Positions 1 to 7,918 of a stretch of DNA of 64,000 nt are shown in pieces (the stretch's first letter is position 1; each line of letters starts with the position of its first letter). A program made the translations under genes and the position numbers. The stretch is from Rhodobacterales bacterium HKCCA1288 (lineage in GTDB: Bacteria > Pseudomonadota > Alphaproteobacteria > Rhodobacterales > Rhodobacteraceae), in assembly GCA_015693905.1 (NCBI GenBank), contig CP065161.1, positions 1,240,001-1,304,000 on the forward strand, in the 5' to 3' direction. The notes under the pieces are model-generated. The model saw only the letters and a program-made list of their open reading frames with translations. It did no database searches and was not told the origin of the DNA.

Positions 1-434
1 GTCGCGACCGCCGCGAAGGTGAGGATACCGCCGCGATTGAGCGCACCTTCACCCCTGAATTCCGCAACCGCTTGGACGCGGTGATCAGTTTCGGCGCACT
101 GCCAAAAGATGTAATCCTGCAGGTGGTTGAGAAATTCGTGCTGCAACTTGAGGCGCAGCTGCTTGATCGCAATGTGACGATCGAGCTGACCAAACCCGCA
201 GCTGAACTTTTGGCCGATTTGGGCTATGATGATCGTATGGGCGCGCGCCCATTGGGCCGTGTCATCCAAGAACAAATCAAAAAGCCACTGGCCGAAGAAT
301 TACTGTTTGGCAAACTGGCCAAGGGTGGCAATGTGAAGGTTGGTGTTAAAGACGGCAAAATCGACCTGCGCATTGAAAACGGTGCGCCACCGCGGATCAG
401 TTCGAAAAAGCCACCGCTGCTCACGGCAGAATGA
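1..434 (+). CDS. clpA: ATP-dependent Clp protease ATP-binding subunit ClpA, C-terminal end
   Basis: This is the last ~143 residues of ClpA, the AAA+ unfoldase that feeds substrates to ClpP in the cytosol; the gene starts before the window. Reading from base 3, the segment FTPEFRNRLDAVISF is the sensor-2/arginine-finger region of the second AAA+ module. The later YDDRMGARPLGRVIQEQIKKP is the conserved ClpB D2-small domain with the GAR(P)L motif. The frame is intact to a TGA at 432-434. A rho-independent terminator follows 22 bases later, and the stop overlaps the ATG of the next gene (ATGA). Confidence 0.95.
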   Translation, partial: RDRREGEDTAAIERTFTPEFRNRLDAVISFGALPKDVILQVVEKFVLQLEAQLLDRNVTIELTKPAAELLADLGYDDRMGARPLGRVIQEQIKKPLAEELLFGKLAKGGNVKVGVKDGKIDLRIENGAPPRISSKKPPLLTAE

Positions 435-1417
435 CCTGCGGCGCAGCGTTAACATCAAAAGCGACCCCCTTTTTGAGTGGGGTCGCTTTTTTCTGCGCCT
501 CTTTTGCAGGTAATGCCACCCCGCCGAGCCTCAGCTTTCCTGTCGACTGCCGATTGGGTGAGACCTGTTTCATTCAGCAATATGTCGACCATGATCCAAG
601 CATAGCGGCGCGCGATTACACCTGCGGCCCCCAAAGCTATGACGGGCATCAAGGCACTGATTTCCGCCTTTCTGATCTGGCAGCCCTAACGCGCAATGTC
701 GCCGTTCTGGCTACGGCGGATGGTATTGTGCAGGCCACGCGAGATGGGGTTCTCGATCAAGGCATCGCCGCCATGCCCAAGGGGCAGGATTGCGGAAACG
801 GTGTTGTGATTGACCACGGCGATGGATGGCAAAGCCAATATTGCCACCTTGCCCAAGGCAGCATCGCCGTGACCCACGGGCAAAATGTTCAAGCCGGCGC
901 GCGGCTTGGGGTGATCGGGCTGTCAGGGCGCACCGAATTTCCGCATCTGCATTTCACCTTGCGCCACAATGGCACGGTGATTGATCCTTTCAATCAAAGT
1001 GCTGAGGGGCATTGCGGCCTCGACACGGCCCAACTCTGGCACCCTGCATTGCCCGCGCCCACCGCAGATGTCATGGCAGCAGGTTTTTCCGATGCCCTGC
1101 CCGATTATGATGCAATTCGCGCAGGGCGCGCGCATCTGCCCATGGCCACCCGCAGCGCAAGCGCCTTGGTGGTCTGGGGCTTTGCCCATAGTGGGCAGAT
1201 CGGCGATCGTATGGAGTTTGAAATCACAGGGCCGAACGGGGCGCTTCTGCACGAAAACAGTGTCACATTAGAGCGCGCCCAAGCGCAGTTTTTTCGCGCC
1301 TCTGGCCGCCGCGCGCCAAACGGGGGATGGGGCGCGGGACGATATATCGGGGAAATCCGACTGATCCGCGAAGGTGAACTTATCTCAATCCGTCAAACAG
1401 AAATCGAGCTGCGCTAA
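431..1417 (+). CDS. M23-family metallopeptidase (LytM-like, secreted)
   Basis: This is a predicted periplasmic zinc endopeptidase of the LytM/M23 family, which cleaves peptidoglycan cross-links or regulates amidases. Residues 1-29 look like a signal peptide (K10, a hydrophobic core, then AGNA). The zinc site is visible: GHQGTD gives the HxxxD ligand pair and FPHLHFTLR gives the final HxH. About 110 residues follow the catalytic domain, with no domain I can name. The ATG at 431 overlaps the clpA stop. The clpA terminator hairpin falls inside codons 10-21, so a later start such as TTG 473 is possible. The end overlaps the convergent gene by 4 bases. Confidence 0.8.
   Translation: MTCGAALTSKATPFLSGVAFFCASFAGNATPPSLSFPVDCRLGETCFIQQYVDHDPSIAARDYTCGPQSYDGHQGTDFRLSDLAALTRNVAVLATADGIVQATRDGVLDQGIAAMPKGQDCGNGVVIDHGDGWQSQYCHLAQGSIAVTHGQNVQAGARLGVIGLSGRTEFPHLHFTLRHNGTVIDPFNQSAEGHCGLDTAQLWHPALPAPTADVMAAGFSDALPDYDAIRAGRAHLPMATRSASALVVWGFAHSGQIGDRMEFEITGPNGALLHENSVTLERAQAQFFRASGRRAPNGGWGAGRYIGEIRLIREGELISIRQTEIELR
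457..492 (+). terminator. Rho-independent terminator of clpA, inside the 5' end of the next reading frame
   Basis: The arms AAAAGCGACCCC (457-468) and GGGGTCGCTTTTTT (479-492) form a 10-bp perfect G+C-rich stem with a 10-base loop and a run of six T. It is placed exactly as a clpA terminator should be, yet it lies within the region encoding the signal peptide of the M23 peptidase that begins at 431. Confidence 0.85.
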
Positions 1418-2907
1418 CGCTCAGTCAATTTAAGTTCTATCCTGCGGTTTTGCGCCCGCGCTGCGGCGCTATCCCCTTCGGCTACGGGGTGGAATTCACC
1501 AAACCCTGTGGCGGCCAATCGCTCGGACGGAATGCCCAATTCCTCGCTCATATAAAGAACCACGGACAAGGCGCGCGCCTGCGACAATTCCCAGTTGCTC
1601 GAAAATTCCGCATTGGCTGATAGGGGGACATTATCGGTATGGCCATCAACACGAATGATCCAATCGATGGTATCTGGAATTTCATCGGAAACCTGCAACA
1701 GCAATTCTGCCACATTGGCAATTTGTGCGCGCCCCTCAGGGCTCAGATCAGCGCGGGCGCTGTCAAACAAGACCTCAGACGAAAACACGAAACGGTCGCC
1801 CACGATCCGCACGCCATCACGCCCCTCAAGCACCTCTCTCAGGCGACCAAAGAAATCGGATCTGTAGCGTTCCAAACGCTGCGCTTCTGCGGCTTCGAGA
1901 TCAGCACGCGCGCGCTGCTCGGCCGCTACTTGCGCCAGAGCCGTGTTCAATCGCGTTCCTAGCGCGTCAATTTGGACTTGTGCCGCCTCATCGCGCGCCT
2001 CGGATTCGTCCAATGTAGTTTCAAGCGCGGCGAGCTGCGCGCGCAGGGCTGCAAGCTGCTCATTTAGCACAACCACACGCCGCTGCGCTTCGGTCGATTG
2101 CGCCTGCGCCGTGGCAAGCTCGGCATTGGCGACCGCTAAAAGGGCCTCTCGCTCAGACAGTTGGGATTGCAAATCTTCAACGGCGGGTAGGTTTTCTTGC
2201 GCCGCCCGCGCGGCGGCCAACAGGGTCAGCGTTTCTTCGGCCCTTGCGCGCTCCTCCTCTAATGCGAGGGTGAGCGCGGTCAATTCTGCGTCAGAATTGG
2301 CCAATCTCTCGCGTAGGGCTTCGGCTGCCGCGGCATCGGCCATGCGTGCGGCTTCTTCTCCAGACAGTTGGGTTTGCAGATCGCTGTTCTCACGGCGCAA
2401 ATCTGCCAACAATGCCTCAAGCGCCTCACGCCGCGCTGCTGCTAGGCGCGCGGCCTCAGCGGCGCTGTCAATCTCGCTGCGCGCTTGTGCAAGCGCAAGG
2501 TTCAACGCCTCCTCGCGGGAGAGTGTTTCTGCAAGTTCAGCGCGCGTGCTGTCCACTTGAGCGCGCAAATCAGCCTGACGCGCCAAGAGACTGGCCACCT
2601 GCTCCTCAAAGGAGGCGATGCTTGCCTGTGCCTCGGATAACTGGCCGCCCAATGTGGCAAGGCGGGTTTCCAGATCGCTGGAGCGGGCCTGTTCCAACCC
2701 AAGCGCATCGCTGAGCGCATTCAATTCTGCATTGAGCGCATCAAGCTCATTATCCTTCGTAGCAATCTGATCGCTTAGAACGAACTGCACTACCATGAAA
2801 ATGGTCAGCACAAAAATCATCACCATCAGCAATGCGGTGATGGCATCCACAAAACCCGGCCAAATCGCGGCAGAAAACCGATTGCCTGTTCTGCGGTGAA
2901 ACGCCAT
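1414..2907 (-). CDS. MotB/OmpA-like peptidoglycan-binding protein with long coiled coil
   Basis: The 497-residue protein has one N-terminal transmembrane helix (about residues 17-45, FVDAITALLMVMIFVLTIFM). A coiled coil of nearly 300 residues follows, rich in Ala, Glu, Leu and Arg, and then a C-terminal OmpA/MotB domain with the peptidoglycan-binding motif DGHTDNVPL and the tail RAQNRRIELKL. The architecture matches a stator-type subunit anchored in the inner membrane and gripping the cell wall. It starts at the stop of the MotA-like gene upstream (TGATG overlap), so the two are co-translated. No flagellar genes are near. The function is not established. Confidence 0.85.
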   Translation of the reverse strand: MAFHRRTGNRFSAAIWPGFVDAITALLMVMIFVLTIFMVVQFVLSDQIATKDNELDALNAELNALSDALGLEQARSSDLETRLATLGGQLSEAQASIASFEEQVASLLARQADLRAQVDSTRAELAETLSREEALNLALAQARSEIDSAAEAARLAAARREALEALLADLRRENSDLQTQLSGEEAARMADAAAAEALRERLANSDAELTALTLALEEERARAEETLTLLAAARAAQENLPAVEDLQSQLSEREALLAVANAELATAQAQSTEAQRRVVVLNEQLAALRAQLAALETTLDESEARDEAAQVQIDALGTRLNTALAQVAAEQRARADLEAAEAQRLERYRSDFFGRLREVLEGRDGVRIVGDRFVFSSEVLFDSARADLSPEGRAQIANVAELLLQVSDEIPDTIDWIIRVDGHTDNVPLSANAEFSSNWELSQARALSVVLYMSEELGIPSERLAATGFGEFHPVAEGDSAAARAQNRRIELKLTER

Positions 2908-4112
2908 CAGGCTTGCCCTTCCCCGTTTTCATCCGTCTCGGTCACACGCCGAATAGCCGCGGTCAGTGCCGCCATCTCACGGCGTAACGCGCGCACTTCG
3001 CCATCGCCTTCAGACGATTGGTTCACCCGCGCGGCCATTTGTTCAAAAATTTGCACAAGCTGCAGGTCAATCGACCGCATCCGCGCGCGGGCTTCATCGT
3101 CAAATCCGCCGAGACTACCCAGAATTTCCAATCGCTCGACCAGTTGTTCTTGAGCTTGGGCCTGACGCGCCGCGATTTCTTGCGATTGCGGGGTCATCCG
3201 TTCAGCTAAGGCCACAACCGCGCCTGTCATCTCTACCATCCGCGCTTCAACTTCGGCCTGCCGAGCGTTGGATTGCGTGAACATCGCCTGCAAGCTGTCG
3301 ATCTGGTCAACCATGTGATCCAAGACTGTGGCCACGGCCGCACGATCCACCCCACCGCCGTCCCCATCAGCATCTGACGAGGAAAAACTCATCCGCGTGA
3401 TGGAGGACAGCCATTCTTCCATTTCACGGTAAAATCGGTTCTGGCCATGTCCCGCGAAAAGTTCCAAAAGCCCCACAACCAAAGAACCCGCGAGCCCCAA
3501 AAGCGAGGAGGCGAAGGCCGTGCCCATCCCGCCCAACTGGCTTTCAAGCCCCGTCATCAGCCGCGCGAAAACCGCAAGCCCGTCTTCATCGGCACTGGGC
3601 TGTAGACCGCGAATTGTATCTACAACTGCAGGCACTGTTGTGGCCAATCCAAAAAACGTGCCCAAGAGCCCGAGAAAAATCAGCAAATTCGCCAAATAGC
3701 GGGTGATGTCGCGGCTTTCTTCCATCCGCGCGCCCACGGAATCCAAGACCGAACGGGTCGTCATGGTCGACAGTTGCATCCGTGCACCGCGCCCTTGCAA
3801 AGCGGCGGCCAAAGGCGCCAATAGTTCGGGACGCCGTTGATCTGTCAAACCTTGCTGCGCCGCGCCTTCGATCCAGCGCACCGAAGAAAATAACTGCAGC
3901 ACCTGCCAGAAACAGGCCATCACGCCGACCAAGAACACCACGCCTATCGTGCCATTGAGGTATGGGTTAGAGAGGAAAACAGGCAGCACCATAGGATAAA
4001 CCACTGCGCCCCCTGCCGCGACCAAGCCGCATATGATCATCATCAGGAAAATCTGGCGGGTGGGGCGTGTGAAACTAGACTGCGCCCCGCTTCTGTTGCT
4101 GCCGCTCATCAA
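2907..4112 (-). CDS. MotA/TolQ/ExbB-like membrane protein
   Basis: The 401-residue protein has hydrophobic helices at about residues 20-45, 55-75, 140-165 and 200-225. The last two carry the Gly/Thr-rich FLGLLGTFFGLATTVPAVV and the ALASSLLGLAGSLVVGLLELF stretches typical of the MotA/TolQ/ExbB proton-channel fold. The C-terminal ~170 residues are cytoplasmic, helical and end acidic. It is the probable channel partner of the OmpA-domain protein encoded immediately downstream. Together they should form a proton-driven inner-membrane complex. This pair is seen as an isolated two-gene unit here, without the TolAB-Pal or flagellar genes. Confidence 0.8.
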   Translation of the reverse strand: MMSGSNRSGAQSSFTRPTRQIFLMMIICGLVAAGGAVVYPMVLPVFLSNPYLNGTIGVVFLVGVMACFWQVLQLFSSVRWIEGAAQQGLTDQRRPELLAPLAAALQGRGARMQLSTMTTRSVLDSVGARMEESRDITRYLANLLIFLGLLGTFFGLATTVPAVVDTIRGLQPSADEDGLAVFARLMTGLESQLGGMGTAFASSLLGLAGSLVVGLLELFAGHGQNRFYREMEEWLSSITRMSFSSSDADGDGGGVDRAAVATVLDHMVDQIDSLQAMFTQSNARQAEVEARMVEMTGAVVALAERMTPQSQEIAARQAQAQEQLVERLEILGSLGGFDDEARARMRSIDLQLVQIFEQMAARVNQSSEGDGEVRALRREMAALTAAIRRVTETDENGEGQA

Positions 4113-4189
4113 AAACTCTCCTGCCCCGTGGCCTCGCTTGGGCCCAACCTACCGCCCTTCCATGGCTCTGCCAACAGGGGGGCGCAAGA

Positions 4190-4756
4190 TCACGATGGTT
4201 TTATCTCTGCTTTTATCTCGGCAACGCGTGATTGCAGCCACGATAATTCGGCATCAGGAACGCCGATTTGGTGCAAATGCTCGGCTGTGTTGATCAGATA
4301 TTCATCGTTTGGCCCCCGCCCACCCACAGCGCGCGCGATAATCTGGGCTTGGGTCTCAAGGTCAAGATCGCCGCGATATTGGCAATGGTCGGGGTCAATG
4401 ACAAAAGTCAGCACATTCTCAAGCGTCCCACCCGCTGACAGATGCACCGTTTGGCGCGTCTCAAGATAGGCAGAGCTGACCAACTCACGCTCGCGCAAAT
4501 ATTCCAAGGTTGCGCTTTCATGACCATCAGTCACGCGAAACGCTACCCCGTCACAATGGGCATTTTCGGCCTGATCCAAGGCCAAAACCAACCCTGGTGC
4601 CTCGGGCGTGCCGCGGTGGTGAATAGAGGACATGCAAAACGACCGCCGCCAGCCCATAAGCCGCGCATGCGCGGTCTGCGCCACAGGAAAGCCCGGGTTC
4701 CAGATTAGGCTGCCATAGCCAAAGACCCAAAGAGGTTCAAACTGTGCCTCAGACAT
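4190..4756 (-). CDS. chaC: Gamma-glutamylcyclotransferase (ChaC family)
   Basis: This is a cytosolic enzyme of the ChaC family that degrades glutathione to 5-oxoproline and Cys-Gly. The diagnostic N-terminal substrate loop VFGYGSLIWNPGFP is at residues 11-24. The body has the usual length (188 residues) and the family pattern YLRERE at about residue 88. The start at ATG 4756 leaves 59 bp to the divergent DUF2125 gene, so the two share a promoter region. It stands alone in its transcription unit. Confidence 0.9.
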   Translation of the reverse strand: MSEAQFEPLWVFGYGSLIWNPGFPVAQTAHARLMGWRRSFCMSSIHHRGTPEAPGLVLALDQAENAHCDGVAFRVTDGHESATLEYLRERELVSSAYLETRQTVHLSAGGTLENVLTFVIDPDHCQYRGDLDLETQAQIIARAVGGRGPNDEYLINTAEHLHQIGVPDAELSWLQSRVAEIKAEIKPS

Positions 4757-4815
4757 GAGATGCCACCTCGCTTTGGCGCTTGGCAGTCCTGACGCGCAGC
4801 GTTAAGGAATAGCGC

Positions 4816-5823
4816 ATGAAAAAGGTTCTTATCATCATCGCGGCCCTTTGCCTGTTGGCCAGTGGGGTTTGGTTTGGGCTTGCCGCAGCAAGCAAATCGA
4901 CCCTCGCAGCATGGTTTGAAGCACGCCAAGCCGATGGGTGGCTTGTCTCACATGATCCGATTGAGGTGAAGGGCTTTCCCCTCAGCCTGAATGCCACAAT
5001 CCCGAATTTGGAACTGGCTGACCCTGAAACAGGGTGGCTTTGGTCAGGCCCAGCAATCTTGATTGATCAGGCCTTGCTGTCTGCAGGGGACATATCCGTT
5101 ACATGGCCAAGCGCCCATGTTTTTGCCACGCCCGAAGCACGTTTCGATATCGCCTCGGCGCAGTTTCAGTCCAATTTGCAGCTTGAACCAACCCGCAATC
5201 TGGCAGTGTCAGGGGCGGCGACCCAGTTGCGCGATCTCACCCTTCAGCGCGCGAATGACGCTGCTTGGCAGGCCAGTTTAGACGCGGCCACGATCACATT
5301 CACCCGATTGCAGAATGAGGATCAAACCTATGATCTGAATGCCGCAATCGAGGGGTTATCTCTCCCCCAAGGCCTGCGCGCGCGGCTTGATCCTGCGGGG
5401 GTCATGCCTACGATTTTCGAGCAATCCAGCCTTGATGCCACTTTGACCTTTGATCGCCCGTGGGATTTGGAAGCGCTTGAACAGGCCCGCCCGCAATTTA
5501 CGGCCATCCAAATTGACGAAGCCTCTGCCATCTGGGGGGATATGGTTTTGCGCGCTTCGGGTGCGGTCACAGTGGATGCACAAGGCATAGCTGAGGGTGA
5601 TCTGGCGCTGAGGGCAGAAAACTGGCGCGCGATGTTAGATATGGCCTTGCGCGCTCGGGTCATCTCGCAAGACCTGTATCAAATGCTAGATGGCGGGCTT
5701 GGGCTTTTTGCGCAGCTCTCGGGCCAGCCCGAAAACCTTGATATCATCTTACGCTTTAGCGGGGGTGCGGTCTTTGCAGGGCCGATCCCCATTGGCCCCG
5801 CACCACGCTTGATCCTGCGTTAA
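4816..5823 (+). CDS. DUF2125 domain-containing membrane-anchored protein
   Basis: The 335-residue protein has an N-terminal hydrophobic helix (residues 4-24) with no obvious cleavage site, followed by a periplasmic beta-rich body typical of the DUF2125 family found in Rhodobacterales. Recognition rests on the opening DPIEVKGFPLSLNATIPNLEL block and the length. Function is unknown. Its stop codon TAA shares the palindrome TTAA with the stop of the convergent tyrA gene. Confidence 0.75.
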   Translation: MKKVLIIIAALCLLASGVWFGLAAASKSTLAAWFEARQADGWLVSHDPIEVKGFPLSLNATIPNLELADPETGWLWSGPAILIDQALLSAGDISVTWPSAHVFATPEARFDIASAQFQSNLQLEPTRNLAVSGAATQLRDLTLQRANDAAWQASLDAATITFTRLQNEDQTYDLNAAIEGLSLPQGLRARLDPAGVMPTIFEQSSLDATLTFDRPWDLEALEQARPQFTAIQIDEASAIWGDMVLRASGAVTVDAQGIAEGDLALRAENWRAMLDMALRARVISQDLYQMLDGGLGLFAQLSGQPENLDIILRFSGGAVFAGPIPIGPAPRLILR

Positions 5824-6743
5824 TCTTTCTTGCGCGCAATCCGCCCAAAATCAGGCGCATCTGTATCCTGCCCCGCCTCAATAATGCCGCGCCGAATGGC
5901 GCGGGTGCGGGTGAAATAGGCGTGCAGATGATCCCCATCGCCCCGCCGAATAGCGCGCTGCAATGCGAATAATTCTTCGGTAAAGCGCCCCAAAATCTCT
6001 AGGGTGGCATCTTTGTTGGACAAAAAAACATCGCGCCACATGGTCGGATCAGAGGCTGCAATGCGGGTGAAATCACGGAAACCCGCCGCAGAATATTTGA
6101 TCACTTCGCTATCCGTCACGCGGCGCAAATCATCGGCGACACCGACCATCGTGTAGGCGATCAAATGCGGTGTATGGCTGGTGACGGCAAGAACCAGATC
6201 GTGATGATCTGCGTCCATCTCCTCAACCTTAGCACCGCACCCTTCCCATAGGGCGCGCAATCGCGCCACCGCATCAGGGTTGCTGTCTGCCTCTGGGGTG
6301 AGGAGCACGTAGCGATTATCAAACAACTCGGCAAAGCCCGAGCGAGGGCCAGAATGTTCGGTGCCTGCAAGCGGGTGCGCAGGGATGAAATCCACCCCGT
6401 TCGGCAAATGCGGGGCGACCGCATCGATCACCGCGCGCTTCACCGATCCCACATCAGAGATTGTGGCACCTGTGGCCAAATGCGGGGCCATTTCACGCGC
6501 TACGGCCTCCATCGCGCCAACAGGAACGCAAAGAACCACCAAATCCGCACCCGCGACCGCGCTGGCCAGATCATCCGCGATATGATCACAAAGCCCGATT
6601 TCGCGCGCAACATCCCGCGTCTGGGGCGAGCGGGCATAGCCCACCACCTCGCCTGCAAGACCCGCGCGGCGCATCGCAAGCGACATTGAGCCTGCAATCA
6701 GCCCCAGACCGATGAGGGCAACACGAGTGTAAAGCTGGCTCAT
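5820..6743 (-). CDS. tyrA: Prephenate/arogenate dehydrogenase
   Basis: This enzyme oxidatively decarboxylates prephenate or arogenate in tyrosine synthesis, in the cytosol. The N-terminal Rossmann motif is VALIGLGLIAGSMSLAM (residues 8-24). HPLAGTEHSG, with the substrate-binding histidines, is at about residues 122-131. The 307-residue length fits the stand-alone dehydrogenase without a chorismate mutase domain. It overlaps hisC upstream by ATGA, which fits a shared aromatic amino-acid operon in which the aminotransferase supplies the paired transamination. Confidence 0.9.
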   Translation of the reverse strand: MSQLYTRVALIGLGLIAGSMSLAMRRAGLAGEVVGYARSPQTRDVAREIGLCDHIADDLASAVAGADLVVLCVPVGAMEAVAREMAPHLATGATISDVGSVKRAVIDAVAPHLPNGVDFIPAHPLAGTEHSGPRSGFAELFDNRYVLLTPEADSNPDAVARLRALWEGCGAKVEEMDADHHDLVLAVTSHTPHLIAYTMVGVADDLRRVTDSEVIKYSAAGFRDFTRIAASDPTMWRDVFLSNKDATLEILGRFTEELFALQRAIRRGDGDHLHAYFTRTRAIRRGIIEAGQDTDAPDFGRIARKKD

Positions 6744-7834
6744 TCCGCCCCCCTGAAGGCGCGCATTGCCGCCAGAACATGAACATTATCCTCGGGCCGC
6801 CCGATGGTGATCCGCAGCCCATGCGGAATTTTATAAGACTTTGGCGCCCGCACGATAATGCCGCGCGATTTGAAAAACGCATCAGCCGCGTCAGCGGTCG
6901 CCTCATCCTCGAAACGGGCCAAGATGAAGTTCGCTTCACTGTCCGACACTTTGATCCCCAACTCACGCAAGCCTCGCGTCAGGGTATCGCGCTCGGCATT
7001 GTTGATGCGCACCGAATTTTGGGCGAAATCTTGGTCTGCAATCGCCGCCTCTGCCCCTGCAAGCGCAAGGGTTGAGAGGTTAAAGGGCTGACGCAAACGC
7101 GTTAAAATTTCAATTAACCCTTTCGCGCCATAGCCCCACCCCACCCGGAGGCCCCCAAGCCCATAAAGCTTGGAAAACGTGCGGGTCATCACAACATTGT
7201 CGCGCTCTGTTGCAAGGCTTGCACCGCCATCATACCCATCAACAAACTCTGCATAGGCCGCATCAATCACCAACAAACAATTTGGCGGGATAGCATCGGC
7301 CAAACGCGTCAATTCCTCATGGCTGAGAAAAGTGCCTGTTGGGTTTGCAGGGTTAGCAATAAACACCAATCGGGTGCGCGGCGTTATCCCCGCGATCACG
7401 GCATCAATATCGACACGAAAATCCGCCTCGGGAACCTCAACGGGTGTGGCGCCAACCATCAGCGCACAGATGCGATACATGGCAAATCCATGCTCGGTGA
7501 ACAGAACCTCATCCCCCTGCCCCGCAAAAGCGTGGCACAGAAACTGGATCACCTCATCCGAACCAACGCCACAGATAATGCGATCAGGGTCAAGCCCGTG
7601 CAACGCGCCTATGGCTGCGCGCAAGGCCGTGTGACCCGTGTCAGGGTAGCGGTGCATATCCGCCGTTGCCGCCTCAATCGCCGCGCGAGCCTTGGGGCTT
7701 GGCCCGAACGGATTTTCGTTTGACGAAAGTTTAATCGGGTTTTGATGCCCCTGAAGCGCACTTAATCCGCCCTGATAAAGGGCAATCTGCATGATCCCTG
7801 CCTTGGGGTCAGGATATGTGCCGCGCGCGCTCAT
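6740..7834 (-). CDS. hisC: Histidinol-phosphate aminotransferase (aromatic aminotransferase branch)
   Basis: This is a fold-type I PLP aminotransferase. The lysine-containing motif TFSKLYGLGGLRVGWG carries the Schiff-base Lys, NPANPTG is the cofactor clamp, and KLSSNENPFG is the N-terminal substrate motif. The gene sits directly upstream of tyrA with overlapping codons. The protein therefore probably also transaminates aromatic keto acids, as HisC paralogues next to tyrA do. The ATG at 7834 is preferred over an upstream TTG because AAGGA lies 8 bases before it. Confidence 0.9.
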   Translation of the reverse strand: MSARGTYPDPKAGIMQIALYQGGLSALQGHQNPIKLSSNENPFGPSPKARAAIEAATADMHRYPDTGHTALRAAIGALHGLDPDRIICGVGSDEVIQFLCHAFAGQGDEVLFTEHGFAMYRICALMVGATPVEVPEADFRVDIDAVIAGITPRTRLVFIANPANPTGTFLSHEELTRLADAIPPNCLLVIDAAYAEFVDGYDGGASLATERDNVVMTRTFSKLYGLGGLRVGWGYGAKGLIEILTRLRQPFNLSTLALAGAEAAIADQDFAQNSVRINNAERDTLTRGLRELGIKVSDSEANFILARFEDEATADAADAFFKSRGIIVRAPKSYKIPHGLRITIGRPEDNVHVLAAMRAFRGAE

Positions 7835-7918
7835 GGATGCGATCCTTCTTGTCAAATCACCCCCGCCTTCTAACGGGGCTTGCGCGCCAAGGGAAGTTCC
7901 CGCGCAAAAATTGCCAGA

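Noticed and set aside
1414-4112. Zorya-like defence system based on the MotA/MotB pair
   Set aside because: ZorC, ZorD or ZorE-type genes are absent and the neighbours are housekeeping genes.
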